From positions 46,618-110,617 of the forward strand of contig NZ_JASHKR010000013.1 in NCBI RefSeq assembly GCF_030056815.1: 64,000 nt of DNA, in the 5' to 3' direction. Source of the DNA: Rhodococcus sp. IEGM 1379 (GTDB lineage: Bacteria; Actinomycetota; Actinomycetes; Mycobacteriales; Mycobacteriaceae). Positions 35,826 through 44,907 of this stretch are shown here, in pieces (the stretch's first letter is position 1; every line of letters begins with the position of its first letter). The notes beneath the pieces were generated by a model. That model did no database searches. It was not told where the DNA came from and saw nothing but the letters and a program-made list of their open reading frames with translations. The position numbers were made by a program, and so were the translations under genes.

Positions 35826-36392
35826 CTAGCGCGGTAGAACGGTCAGGACCCGATGAATGTGATTGCGGAACTCGGCCATGTAGTTCCGCAGGAACTCCTC
35901 GGTGGAGGCGTTGTGCACGGTGCCGTCGTCGCCGAACACCTCGGGCGTGTAGTGGATGTAGGCCTCTGGCGCGGTCATCTGTCGGGCGTTGCAGAAACTG
36001 AGCACCGCCCGCAGGCTCTGTTGACCGACGGCGGTGCCGATCGCGCCGATCGATGCGCCGATCACGGCGGCTGGGATGTGATCGAACGAGTTCTGGCCCC
36101 ACGGACGTGACGCCCAGTCGATCGCGTTCTTCAAAGCTCCGGGGATCGAGCGGTTGTACTCGGGTGAGACGAACAAAACCGCATCCACCCCGGAAATCGC
36201 GTCCTTGAGTGCGGTGCCCTCGGGTGGATACTGGGTGTCGTAGTCCGGACTGTAGAGCGGCAGGTCCCGGATGGTGATCTCGGTGAACTCGAGGTCCTGG
36301 GGTGCGAGCTGGATCAGTGCTTTCGCCAGGATCCGGTTGATCGAGGTGGAGGAGAGGCTGCCGACGAAGTAGCCGACCTTGTAGGTGCTCAT
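35826..36392 (-). CDS. NADPH-dependent FMN reductase-type flavoprotein
   Basis: 188 residues. VGYFVGSLSSTSINRILAKAL is the FMN phosphate-binding region. VDAVLFVSPEYNRSIPGALKNAIDWASRP has the family SPEYN-S-PG motif. PAAVIGASIGAIGTAVGQQSLRAVL continues the flavodoxin-like fold. Relatives are chromate, quinone or azo reductases with NAD(P)H and FMN. The start at 36392 has GAAGCAACC before it, a weak ribosome site. It stands alone. Confidence 0.9.
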   Translation of the reverse strand: MSTYKVGYFVGSLSSTSINRILAKALIQLAPQDLEFTEITIRDLPLYSPDYDTQYPPEGTALKDAISGVDAVLFVSPEYNRSIPGALKNAIDWASRPWGQNSFDHIPAAVIGASIGAIGTAVGQQSLRAVLSFCNARQMTAPEAYIHYTPEVFGDDGTVHNASTEEFLRNYMAEFRNHIHRVLTVLPR

Positions 36393-36677
36393 GGTTGCTT
36401 CCGCCTTTCTACTGTCGCAGTTTCCAGCGCTCGTAGTTGGGGCTGTCTGACATCGATCTGGCGCAGGTTCGGCCGTCGCTTTGGCGCTGATAACCGCTGC
36501 CGGTGTTTGCGTTGAACTACCCGATCTTGGCCCGAAGTCGGAAGCATGGCGGTGGTTCGAGGCGATCAGTCATCACGTGTGTTTGGGTGTGTCGGCGGTG
36601 ATGGTCGGCTCCCGATCATGTGAGGGAGGCATAGAGTGATTCGAGAAGGACTGCCACCTCGACTGTGGGAGGTAATG

Positions 36678-37115
36678 ATGGCCGAAGGTTTGCGTGACGC
36701 GTTGATCGGTCCGTGGAAGTTGGTGTCGTATCAGGATATTCCGATCGACGGGTCCGATCCGTTCGAGCCGCTAGGCCACGAGCCTCGGAGTCTGATCATT
36801 TACACCCCGGACGGTTACATGTCGGCGCAGCTCTCCAAACCTGACCGTCCGAACTTCGAGTCGGGGGACTGGTTCGCGGGCACGAATGAGGATTACATAT
36901 CGGAGGCGTCCTCGTACATCGCCTATTCGGAACCGTTCCACGTCGACGAGGACAAGCAGACGTTGACGCACTCGATGTTCGTGTCACTGTTCCCGAACTG
37001 GACCGGCCAGAGCCAGCCGCGGCGGATCCAACTCGACGGCGACACACTGAAGTTGGGCACCACGTCACCGATCCAGTCGGGCGGCAAGACGGTAACGTTT
37101 TGTCGACCCGGATGA
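36678..37115 (+). CDS. Lipocalin-like protein with altered C-terminus
   Basis: 145 residues from the ATG at 36678, chosen because GGGAGG ends 6 bases before it. LIGPWKLVSYQDIPIDG, SLIIYTPDGYMSAQLSKPDRP, SSYIAYSEPFHVDED and THSMFVSLFPNWTGQSQPRRIQLDGDTLKLGT match the lipocalin-like (Lipocalin_5) family. The final residues (VTFCRPG) do not look like the family end. The DNA there passes directly into the tail of an SDR gene in another frame, so the last few codons were exchanged by recombination. The core barrel is complete and may fold. The ligand is unknown. Confidence 0.75.
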   Translation: MAEGLRDALIGPWKLVSYQDIPIDGSDPFEPLGHEPRSLIIYTPDGYMSAQLSKPDRPNFESGDWFAGTNEDYISEASSYIAYSEPFHVDEDKQTLTHSMFVSLFPNWTGQSQPRRIQLDGDTLKLGTTSPIQSGGKTVTFCRPG

Positions 37116-37212
37116 TATCGCCGCGCTGGCGTTGTTTCTCGCTTCCGATAGTGCGAAATCGATTTCCGGGCAGACGATCCCGATTGACGGCGGATCCAAG
37201 TCCGCACAATAG
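37102..37212 (+). pseudogene. C-terminal fragment of a short-chain dehydrogenase
   Basis: Thirty-six codons (DDIAALALFLASDSAKSIS, then GQTIPIDGGSKSAQ, stop TAG) are the standard end of an SDR. No Rossmann start or catalytic Tyr-Lys is present upstream, where the lipocalin gene lies instead. It is a recombination remnant. Confidence 0.75.
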
Positions 37213-37277
37213 ATTTCACGGCTCTCGGGTAACAGAGTACTGACACGACTTCACGACCTGTGAGAGGTGATCGAGGT

Positions 37278-39110
37278 ATGCCGCAACCTCCAGCGCCGGT
37301 CACTCGTGGACTGCGTGCGATGTTCGTTTTTCATCCCGCGCCTCGGCGTTGGCCGAGTGGGCTACGTGCTGCTGTATGTATGGGGGCGCCGGTTTTCATC
37401 GGGTGGCTGGCGGGTGATTTCACCGCCGGGCTAACCGCGTCGCTCGGTGGGTTTGCCGCGCTCTACGGGAGCGGGCGACCATACCTGAACCGCGCGATAC
37501 TGCTCGCTGTCGTCGCGATCTCGCTCAGTGTCGCGGTGGGTCTTGGTATCTGGGCGTCGTCGATCATCTGGGTAGGGGTGATCACGGTTGCCGCGATCGC
37601 CACGGCGGCAACCCTGTTGTGTAACGCGCTGGAAGTCGGTCCGCCAGGGGCATATCAGTTTGCCTTGGTGTGCGCGGTCGGCACCGGCCTGTATCAACAG
37701 AACGAGAACCCGACATGGGTCGCTCTGCTGGTGTTCGCGGGCGGAGCTTTTGCGTGGCTGGTGCACATGTCCGGCGCCGCGTTCGCGCCCCGCGGTCCGG
37801 AAAAGTCCGCCGTGAGCGCTGCCGGAATGGCTGTCGCGGACTACATCGAAGCGATAGACACAGATGGGCAAGATGCGGCGCGACACCGCGGAGCACAAGT
37901 GATGCATGGTGCCTGGGAGAGCTTGATCAGTCGACAGCCCCGGCACCTGGCACCGAGCGACACCGTGCGCCGGTTACAGGAGTTGAGCCGTCGGCTTCAC
38001 ATTCTCTTTGCCGACGCGATGAGTTCCGCCGAAACACACACGCCCGCAGACCCAGCCGGCGCAGACCGTGCCCGCGCACTCGCCCGGCAAGCACTCGACC
38101 CAGCCGGCGTCGTCGAAGTGACCCCAATCGATCAGCTGCCGCTCGGAAGACCGGGGGCATCGGCGCTTCTGAGACAGGCTGTGCAACCGCACTCGAGGTC
38201 ACTGTTGGTCGTCATACGCGTGGGGGTGGCGGCAGTACTGGCCGGAGCGCTCGGCAGCTTACTCGGACTCGAACACGCCTATTGGGCTATGTCGGCCGCG
38301 GTGCTGGTATTGCATCAAGGCCTGGATCGACGCCGAACTACCCAGCGTGCTCTCGAACGTCTCACCGGAACCTGGGTTGGGCTGGTTCTCGCTGCGGCAA
38401 TCATTGTCACCCACCCCCATGCGCTGTGGCTCGTCGCGGCCGTTGTGGTACTGACCTTCCTCATCGAGCTCACGGTGGTGCGCAACTACACGTTGGCGGT
38501 CGTCTTCATCACGGCGGTGGCGTTGTTGATCGCCACCGGAGGTCAGAGCGTCGACGAGCTGTCCTCGCTTCTGCTCGCGCGTGGCCTGGACACCGCAGTG
38601 GGATGTGCGGCGGCACTGGCCGTGTTCTTGTGGATCGTTCCCCGCGATGTTCAGATGTGGCTGCCGGCTGCGGTCGCCGATACCCTAGACGCGGTCGCCA
38701 CCACCGTCGGGTATCTGAGCCCCGCCGCAATTACTACCCCGGCAGCCCGGATTGTGCGACGCGATCTGCAACGCAGCTCGCTGCGGCTGACTCAGACCTT
38801 CGACAATGCCGTGAACGGCTCCCGAGAGCAACAGAAGACGGCCGAGCAGAGGTGGCCGGCGATAGCCGCGACACAACGATTGGTCTACCGCACACTCGCC
38901 GAATGCTGGCGAATCGAGCGCTCGTCCGACCCGAACGGCACTGCAGTGCAGGATAATTCAGCGATCACCGATCTGAGCAACTCCCTGAAGATTCTTGCCG
39001 AGGCCATCCGGGCGGGACGCAAACCGCCTGAGCTCCCTGCTGCTCCTGCGGGTGTGTTGTCGGGTGAGGTGCAGGACCTGTACGACGTATTGGTACGGGA
39101 GCTCACCTGA
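37278..39110 (+). CDS. FUSC-family inner membrane exporter
   Basis: 610 residues from the ATG at 37278. There are two membrane blocks: about residues 30-160 (AAVCMGAPVFIGWLAGDFTAGLTASLGGFAALYG, ISLSVAVGLGIWASS, FALVCAVGTGLYQ) and about 310-460 (VGVAAVLAGALGSLLGLEHAYWAMSAAVLVLHQGLDRRRTTQRALERLTGT with the FUSC signature). Soluble helical domains lie between and after. The family includes aromatic-acid and fusaric-acid efflux proteins. It could export toxic acids of the neighbouring catabolic pathways. It stands alone. Confidence 0.85.
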   Translation: MPQPPAPVTRGLRAMFVFHPAPRRWPSGLRAAVCMGAPVFIGWLAGDFTAGLTASLGGFAALYGSGRPYLNRAILLAVVAISLSVAVGLGIWASSIIWVGVITVAAIATAATLLCNALEVGPPGAYQFALVCAVGTGLYQQNENPTWVALLVFAGGAFAWLVHMSGAAFAPRGPEKSAVSAAGMAVADYIEAIDTDGQDAARHRGAQVMHGAWESLISRQPRHLAPSDTVRRLQELSRRLHILFADAMSSAETHTPADPAGADRARALARQALDPAGVVEVTPIDQLPLGRPGASALLRQAVQPHSRSLLVVIRVGVAAVLAGALGSLLGLEHAYWAMSAAVLVLHQGLDRRRTTQRALERLTGTWVGLVLAAAIIVTHPHALWLVAAVVVLTFLIELTVVRNYTLAVVFITAVALLIATGGQSVDELSSLLLARGLDTAVGCAAALAVFLWIVPRDVQMWLPAAVADTLDAVATTVGYLSPAAITTPAARIVRRDLQRSSLRLTQTFDNAVNGSREQQKTAEQRWPAIAATQRLVYRTLAECWRIERSSDPNGTAVQDNSAITDLSNSLKILAEAIRAGRKPPELPAAPAGVLSGEVQDLYDVLVRELT

Positions 39111-39286
39111 CCGCCGGAGTTCGCGCACCGTACGAGATCCATAACATGTCTAGGTCCTCGCCGGTTGCCCCCACCTCCGTGCACGTCGCTTTATTCGCCG
39201 ACATGCTTACCGGCCGCCGTATCGACCGTCTCAACTCCTCACGCGAGTTCTCGGACCCTTTACTGACGGGGCTACCCCATTTTTTG

Positions 39287-39324
39287 AAGGTCACCCCTTC
39301 CAAGTTTCTGGAAGGGGTGACCTT
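39287..39324. terminator. Strong hairpin between convergent genes
   Basis: A 16-bp perfect stem, AAGGTCACCCCTTCCA (39287-39302) with its reverse complement at 39309-39324, around a 6-base loop. It starts 20 bases after the racemase-family stop (minus strand). The FUSC gene ends 177 bases away on the plus strand. There is no U-tract on either side. Confidence 0.75.
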
Positions 39325-39343
39325 TGGTGAAACGGTATGAGAT

Positions 39344-39961
39344 TCAAGCCTCGGACAACGCGAGCAGACGCAAGGCCGTCGCAGTGGGGTCAACGACCAG
39401 CGGGCTGGCCGGTGGATCGGTGAGCTGCACCGCCGAACAGGCATTGATCGCGACGGAACACGTTAGCCTGCCGGCATTTTCGACTACTGCATTCCCCCAC
39501 GCCTCCGTATCGGCGATGTCGTGAACCGACAACTCGAGCACAAGCGTGGGATCGGCTTCGAAACCATAGAACGCCAGTCGACGGTCCAGTTCGGTTGCGA
39601 TCGTTTCGTTCCGAGCTAACGCACCGATGCGCAGTCCCTGGGAGAGGTAGAACGATGCGGTCAGTCGTGACAGTCCGTAGAGCGGCCGGGCGAAAGTGCC
39701 GGCCACCTCGGCGCATGGATCCAGGACGCAGTCCGGGAGAAACCCGTCGAAGCCGTCGGGATCAGCATTGCGAAATGCATCCACCAGTAAGTCTTCGGAC
39801 GCCCGGACCTGTCCTTCCGCGTCGAGCGCACGTGGAGCGGCCGAGCCAATATTGCGCAGCTCGACCGAGATTCCCTGCGGCGAAAGCTGATCGTAGCGAT
39901 CCTGACGACGACGCAGTTCCGCGTCGTCGATATCGATCGGTGTGATTGCCAAGAGACGCAT
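39344..39961 (-). CDS. Asp/Glu/hydantoin racemase-family protein
   Basis: 205 residues from the ATG at 39961, with AAGGAG 8 bases upstream. RLLAITPIDIDDAELRRRQDRYDQLSPQGISVELRNIGSAAPRALD is the start. The two Cys-containing motifs of the family appear as LPDCVLDPCAEVAG and SVAINACSAVQL, so both catalytic cysteines may be present. Relatives racemise aspartate or hydantoins, isomerise maleate or decarboxylate arylmalonates. It is the last gene of the ABC transporter operon, so it probably acts on the imported compound. Confidence 0.75.
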   Translation of the reverse strand: MRLLAITPIDIDDAELRRRQDRYDQLSPQGISVELRNIGSAAPRALDAEGQVRASEDLLVDAFRNADPDGFDGFLPDCVLDPCAEVAGTFARPLYGLSRLTASFYLSQGLRIGALARNETIATELDRRLAFYGFEADPTLVLELSVHDIADTEAWGNAVVENAGRLTCSVAINACSAVQLTDPPASPLVVDPTATALRLLALSEA

Positions 39962-39974
39962 CGAGTTCTCTCCT

Positions 39975-40679
39975 TCAGATACCGAGGTAAGCCGCTTTAA
40001 CGCGGTCGTCGTGTGCCAGTTCGGCACCGGTACCTTCGAGCACTATCGAGCCGCTTTCGATTACGTATGCGCGGTCGGAGATCTCGAGCGCCTGCGCCGC
40101 GTTCTGCTCGACGATGAGTACGGTCACTCCGGTTTCGCGGATCCGCACGATCGAGTCGAGGACCTCTGCCGCCAGCTTCGGCGAGAGCCCCACCGATGGT
40201 TCGTCGAGTGTAAGTAGCCGCGGCCGGGCCATGAGCGCCCGACCGATCGCGAGCATCTGCTGCTGCCCACCGGACATCGTGTCGGCCCGCTGGTCGCGGC
40301 GTTCGGCCAGAATCGGGAACATGTCGAAAACCTGCTCGAGTGATTCGCTGACCGTGCTGCGCTTCTGCGTGTACGCCCCCATCTCGAGGTTCTCGAATAC
40401 CGACATACTGCCGAAGAGTGCGCGGTCCTGAGCAACGTGAACCAGCCCAGCCTTGACGATACGATCGGCGCGCATGCCGTGAATGGGTTGACCATCCAAC
40501 ATGATTCGCCCACCGGTCGCGGAAACCAAACCCGAGAGCGCACGCAGTGTCGTCGTCTTACCAGCGCCGTTGGCTCCGATGAGCGAGACAATCTCGTTCT
40601 TCTCGATGGTCAGGTTCAGTCCGTGCAGAATCTCCAGGCGTCGGTATCCGGCGTGAAGGTTGTCTATCTCGAGCATCAT
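39975..40679 (-). CDS. livF: Branched-chain-type ABC transporter ATPase LivF
   Basis: 234 residues. Walker A is IGANGAGKTTTLRAL, the signature is TMSGGQQQMLAIGRALMARP, and Walker B is LLTLDEPSVGLSP. It has the shortened C-terminus and the sequence IVEQNAAQALEISDRAYVIESG typical of LivF. It pairs with LivG to power import. It overlaps livG by ATGA and is followed by the racemase-family gene after 13 bases. Confidence 0.93.
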   Translation of the reverse strand: MMLEIDNLHAGYRRLEILHGLNLTIEKNEIVSLIGANGAGKTTTLRALSGLVSATGGRIMLDGQPIHGMRADRIVKAGLVHVAQDRALFGSMSVFENLEMGAYTQKRSTVSESLEQVFDMFPILAERRDQRADTMSGGQQQMLAIGRALMARPRLLTLDEPSVGLSPKLAAEVLDSIVRIRETGVTVLIVEQNAAQALEISDRAYVIESGSIVLEGTGAELAHDDRVKAAYLGI

Positions 40680-41398
40680 GCTGACTTCGCCTCTCCCAGA
40701 TACGCTTCGACGACTCGCGGATCGGTGATCACCGTCCGTGGATCACCCGATGTGAGCACCGCACCTTCGTGCATGACAACAAGGCGCTCGGACAGCGCCA
40801 TCACCGCCGCCATGATGTGTTCGACGAACAGCACCGTCTGCCCCTGAGCGTGCAGAGTGCGCAACAGTTCGATCATCGGTGCACGCTCGGCGGGCACCAG
40901 TCCAGCCAGAACTTCGTCGAGCAGGACCACACGCGGCTCCAAGGCCAGTGCGCGAGCCAGTTCGAGTCGTTTGAGTCCGGCCGTCGACATGGTGGACACT
41001 TTGCCGCCGACCTGATCGGACAGTTGCACTCGATCGAGCACCTCGAGTGCATGCTTCCTGGCGTCGGAGCGTGACCGACGTTTTGTCAGCGCCGCGATGG
41101 TGACGTTCTCGAGGACGGACATCGACTCGAACGGCCGCATGAGCTGGAACGTGCGAACCAGTCCGGCCCGGGCAATCTTGTCGGCCGGCCAACCGGTGAT
41201 GTCGGTCCCGTCGAAGACGACTCGACCTTCGGTCGGCGGTTGTTCGCCCGACAGCAAGGAGAACAGAGTCGTCTTACCTGCACCGTTGGGGCCGATGATG
41301 CCCAGGAATTCGTGCTCGGGAACGTCCAGGTTCACGTCCCTGACGGCGTGAATTCCGGAAAACGATTTACTGAGACCTTCTACGTGCAGCAGGCTCAT
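40676..41398 (-). CDS. livG: Branched-chain-type ABC transporter ATPase LivG
   Basis: 240 residues from the ATG at 41398, which overlaps the livM stop. Walker A IGPNGAGKTTLFSLL, then LVRTFQLMRPFESMSVLENV, signature TMSTAGLKRLELARALA (a departure from the usual LSGGQ, normal for some LivG), Walker B VVLLDEVLAGLVP, and VEHIMAAVMALSERLVVMHEG. The next upstream start (GTG at 41407) would add three residues and is less likely. Confidence 0.92.
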   Translation of the reverse strand: MSLLHVEGLSKSFSGIHAVRDVNLDVPEHEFLGIIGPNGAGKTTLFSLLSGEQPPTEGRVVFDGTDITGWPADKIARAGLVRTFQLMRPFESMSVLENVTIAALTKRRSRSDARKHALEVLDRVQLSDQVGGKVSTMSTAGLKRLELARALALEPRVVLLDEVLAGLVPAERAPMIELLRTLHAQGQTVLFVEHIMAAVMALSERLVVMHEGAVLTSGDPRTVITDPRVVEAYLGEAKSA

Positions 41399-42465
41399 CG
41401 ATTCCACCTCTCACGGATAGTGCCGAAGATGCCCTTCGGCAGGAAGATGACAATCAGAATAAGAATCACCGAATACGCAGCCACGTCGAGGCCGACGACG
41501 CCATCGAGGAAGGACAGGAATTCCGGTGGGTTGCGCAGCAACTCGTTGATCGTTTCGGACAGCGGACCGACGACGGCAGCGCCGATGACCGGTCCCCAGA
41601 TGGTGCCGATGCCGCCAATGACGGCGGGGACGATGGCCTCGACCGAGACCGCAGATCCGAAGGCCTGTTCGGGGCCCACGAAGAAGTAGTACTGGACGTA
41701 ATAGACGCCGGCGACTGCGGTGAGCGCACAGCTCGCGGCTACGGCGATCAGCCGGTACTTCATCGTATTGATTCCCAAAGAGGCTGCGGCAGTTTCATCG
41801 TCACGCACCGCCTGGACAAACTGGCCGGCACGCGAGCGCACGTAGAAGATGGTGCCGAGTATCGCAAGGGCGAGAATCACCAGTGGGATCCAGATGTACA
41901 GCGGACTGTCCTTGTCGAATTGAAGCATCGACCACGAATCTTTGCGCAGGATCGGGACATTGAAGCCCTCGGTCTTGTTGAATACTTCGAGGTTTTGCAC
42001 CAGCAGCAGGAACATCTGGGCAAACGCGAAGGTGGCCAGCGCGAAGTACGAACCGGCAAGCCGATAGCGCAGGCACAGGTAGGCGATCAGGGTTCCGACG
42101 CCGGCGGAGAGCACCGCGGCGATAGCCATCGAAATCCACGGCGAAACACCGTGTTCCACCAAGAGGTAGGCACCCGTGTATGCGCCGATGCCGAAGAACG
42201 CGGCATGCCCGAAGCTGAACATGCCGCCGTAGCCGCTCATGATGTTCCAGCCGACTGCCATGATGGCGAAGATCAGCGTTCGAACGGCGACGGTCTGCGC
42301 TTGCTCGCCGAGCATCAACGGAAGGGCCGCTACAACGGCGAAACCGATGACGAGGGTGATCAATTGGCGTTGCAGCCACGTGTCTTTGAGTCGTATGTCG
42401 GTCGCCGAGACTGCAGTCGCAGAGACTGTATCGGTCGCGGCGTTCGAGGAAGTCGCATTGGTCAT
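41395..42465 (-). CDS. livM: Branched-chain-type ABC transporter permease LivM
   Basis: 356 residues with 9-10 membrane segments. GWNIMSGYGGMFSFGHAAFFGIGAYTGAYLL is the LivM signature. RAGQFVQAVRDDETAAASLGINTMKYRLIAVAASCALTAVAGVYYVQYY is the EAA-like ATPase-contact loop. The first 25 or so residues are a Ser/Thr/Ala-rich cytoplasmic tail. It overlaps livH and livG by ATGA. Confidence 0.93.
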   Translation of the reverse strand: MTNATSSNAATDTVSATAVSATDIRLKDTWLQRQLITLVIGFAVVAALPLMLGEQAQTVAVRTLIFAIMAVGWNIMSGYGGMFSFGHAAFFGIGAYTGAYLLVEHGVSPWISMAIAAVLSAGVGTLIAYLCLRYRLAGSYFALATFAFAQMFLLLVQNLEVFNKTEGFNVPILRKDSWSMLQFDKDSPLYIWIPLVILALAILGTIFYVRSRAGQFVQAVRDDETAAASLGINTMKYRLIAVAASCALTAVAGVYYVQYYFFVGPEQAFGSAVSVEAIVPAVIGGIGTIWGPVIGAAVVGPLSETINELLRNPPEFLSFLDGVVGLDVAAYSVILILIVIFLPKGIFGTIRERWNR

Positions 42466-43451
42466 CGGCGGGCTCCGTACAATCCTTCGGGCTTGAGAAA
42501 CAGGACAAGGACGAACACCGCGAAGACCAGGATGAGCGACCCTGTTCCTGGCAGGTAGAGGGCTCCGACGGTCTGGACCAGACCGATCACCAAACCGCCG
42601 AGCATCGCACCGACAACACTGCCGAGGCCACCGAGGACCACGATGATGAACGCCAGGATGGTGAATTGCTCACCCACTGAGGGCGTAAGGCTGGTGAACG
42701 GAGTCATGAGTCCGCCGGCGACTGCGACACACGCCGCGCCGATACCGAACGTGAGGGCGTACACCCGGCCGATGTCGACACCGACCAGCTTGGCGCCCTC
42801 GGAGTTCGAGGCCACCGCGCGGATGGACAGTCCCAGCGGAGTCCGTTTGAGGACGGCCGTCAGAGCCACGGCCACGAGGGCTGCGCCGACAAACGCGATG
42901 ACGCGCGGCCAGGAGGCGACCGCTCCGAGGATCGACAATGAACCGTCGATGGGTGCCTCCACGTCCTTCGGGCGTCCACCGAAGATCATCAGGAGGACGT
43001 TGATGATGAGCAAGGAGAGTCCGAGGGTGACCAGAAGTGGGCCGTCGTGGCTGCCACTGATCGTGAGTTTGGTGAGCAGCGACGCTTGAACGATCACGCC
43101 GAACACGAACATCAACGGAACGGCGATGATCGTTGCGACGTAGACCGGAAGTCCGGCGGTGGAGAGTGCGTAGACGATGTACATCGACATCGTGAGCATG
43201 GCGCCCTGCGCGAAGTTCACGATGCCGAGAACACCGAAAATCAGGGTCAGACCCACCGAGATCAGTGCGTACACACCGCCGAGCAGCAGTCCGGAGACCA
43301 CGGCTTGGGTGACCAGGCCCTGGTCCTTGCCGCCGACGAGGTAGATGAGCGCCATGACGACGACGATCGCACCGACCACGAGTACACCGGGGTTGATCCC
43401 GGATACGCTGGGCCGCTTGGAATTTGTGGCAACACTTGTTACGCCGCTCAT
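42462..43451 (-). CDS. livH: Branched-chain-type ABC transporter permease LivH
   Basis: 329 residues, about eight membrane segments. VTQAVVSGLLLGGVYALISVGLTLIFGVLGIVNFAQGAMLTM is the LivH signature. GLSIRAVASNSEGAKLVGVDIGRVYALTFGIGAACVAVAGGLM is the ATPase-contact loop. An N-terminal extension of about 30 residues precedes the first usual segment. It overlaps livK and livM by ATGA. Confidence 0.93.
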   Translation of the reverse strand: MSGVTSVATNSKRPSVSGINPGVLVVGAIVVVMALIYLVGGKDQGLVTQAVVSGLLLGGVYALISVGLTLIFGVLGIVNFAQGAMLTMSMYIVYALSTAGLPVYVATIIAVPLMFVFGVIVQASLLTKLTISGSHDGPLLVTLGLSLLIINVLLMIFGGRPKDVEAPIDGSLSILGAVASWPRVIAFVGAALVAVALTAVLKRTPLGLSIRAVASNSEGAKLVGVDIGRVYALTFGIGAACVAVAGGLMTPFTSLTPSVGEQFTILAFIIVVLGGLGSVVGAMLGGLVIGLVQTVGALYLPGTGSLILVFAVFVLVLFLKPEGLYGARR

Positions 43452-44665
43452 TTTGCTTCTCCAACCGGGAACTCGATTGCGTCCGTGGCGAATTCTTCCG
43501 GGAACACCTGCAGGACCTTTCCGTCGCGCACCTGCATCACGATCACAGCGGCGTTCTTGTTCTGACCGGTCTCGTCGAATTCGATGGGACCGGAGAATGC
43601 GAGCAGTGGATCCTCTAGGGACACTGCGGCAATGGCGTCACGGAGGGCTTCGGGATCACTGTCCGCGCCGGCTTCGAGGCCGGCAGCAATCACCTCGACC
43701 GATTGGTACGACAGCATCGCCGCCGTCTCCATCGGACGCCCGTACTGCTGCGTGAAGCGGGCGCGGATGTCGTTGGTGCGCTCACTCGTTGCGTCGTAGT
43801 GGTAGTTCGCGCTCAAAATTCCTTCACCGGCGGATCCGGCTGCGGCGGGGAACGAACTGTCGTCGAATGCACCACTGGCAATTCCGTACATGCCCTTGAC
43901 ATTCAGCTTCAACTGTTCGGCGGCTTTGGCAATCAAAAGGCCGTCCGGGTAGTAGCCGGTGGTGACGATGACGTCGGGATTGGTGACGGCTGCGTCGCGA
44001 ACCTGTGTGGTCGCATCGGAAAAGTTCGTTGCCGGGTAAGTGATTTCCTGCACCGAGTTGATGCCTTGGTTCGCGGCTTCTTCCTTGAAGGCTGCGAAGA
44101 CGCTGCCACCGAAAGACCCATCGATGTGCAGGTAGGACACCTTGTCGATGGCCTGACCGGTTTGCTTCTCGATCGCGGCCAGCGCCTTGGCGCCGTCGCG
44201 TCCCATGGTGGAAGCGTTGGGCTGCAGGCGGAATGTGTACTCGTATTCCTGCTGGAGGATCTTGTCGTCGACCGCGACGTCGATGACGAATGGAACGCGT
44301 GAGCGTTCGGCAACGGAGGCCACTGTCTGCGTCACGTCACTTTGGTACGTGCCGATTAGCGCTACAACTCCCTTGCTGATCAGTCGTTGAGCCTCACTCT
44401 GGCCGATCTCGGCCTTGCCCTGGCTGTCGCCGTCGACCAGTCGCAGGTGTCGACCGTCCATCGATTTGATGCCGCCGGCTGCATTGATGTCGGCCACGGC
44501 CAGTGCTGCGCCGTCGTTCATCAATCCACCGACGCCGGCGAGTGCGCCCGTCATCGGATGGACCGAACCGATCTTGATGTCGCCGGAACCGTCGGTTCCG
44601 GACGATCCGCACGCGGCGGCACCCATTAGGGCAGCAGCCGTAAATGCCGCTACAAGCTTCTTCAT
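43448..44665 (-). CDS. ABC transporter substrate-binding lipoprotein (LivK type)
   Basis: 405 residues from the ATG at 44665. MKKLVAAFTAAALMGAAACGSSG is a lipoprotein signal with Cys as the anchor. The mature part (KIGSVHPMTGALAGVGGLMNDGAALAVADINAAGG, VALIGTYQSDVTQTVASVAERSRVPFV, DVIVTTGYYPDGLLIAKAAEQLKLN) is a periplasmic-binding-protein type I fold (Peripla_BP_6). This group binds amino acids, amides or aromatic and dicarboxylic acids. The ligand is unknown. It is the first gene of the operon and is divergent from IclR with paired operator-like repeats in between. Confidence 0.92.
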   Translation of the reverse strand: MKKLVAAFTAAALMGAAACGSSGTDGSGDIKIGSVHPMTGALAGVGGLMNDGAALAVADINAAGGIKSMDGRHLRLVDGDSQGKAEIGQSEAQRLISKGVVALIGTYQSDVTQTVASVAERSRVPFVIDVAVDDKILQQEYEYTFRLQPNASTMGRDGAKALAAIEKQTGQAIDKVSYLHIDGSFGGSVFAAFKEEAANQGINSVQEITYPATNFSDATTQVRDAAVTNPDVIVTTGYYPDGLLIAKAAEQLKLNVKGMYGIASGAFDDSSFPAAAGSAGEGILSANYHYDATSERTNDIRARFTQQYGRPMETAAMLSYQSVEVIAAGLEAGADSDPEALRDAIAAVSLEDPLLAFSGPIEFDETGQNKNAAVIVMQVRDGKVLQVFPEEFATDAIEFPVGEAK

Positions 44666-44725
44666 TGTCGATAGCCTTTCGCGCCGTCTCTGTACCGAGT
44701 CAAACCGATCGGCGGCGTTTTCATC

Positions 44726-44850
44726 GTTCCGCTCAGCGATCATCGTTTCCGGACATTTCTACTCTTCCGCAAGAGTATGGCACGCATCACGGTCGCAGAA
44801 CAGGCCGTATCCTGGATTTAACATTAGTTCGCTGGTTCGCTGAGCGGAAC
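44726..44850. promoter_or_regulatory. Paired inverted operator candidates between livK and iclR-type genes
   Basis: GTTCCGCTCAGCG (44726-44738) and its exact reverse complement (44838-44850) are 112 bp apart, in the divergent promoter region. Each contains a CGCT-N-AGCG core, and the right copy extends to a near-palindrome GTTCGCTGAGCGGAAC. A third palindrome, TACTCTT-CCGC-AAGAGTA, lies between them at 44760-44777. All are plausible binding sites for the IclR protein. Confidence 0.6.
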
Positions 44851-44907
44851 ACTTGCCGTAGGCCGTTCGCGTTACTAGGCTCACTCCGATCCAGAAGGAA
44901 GGCTCGC

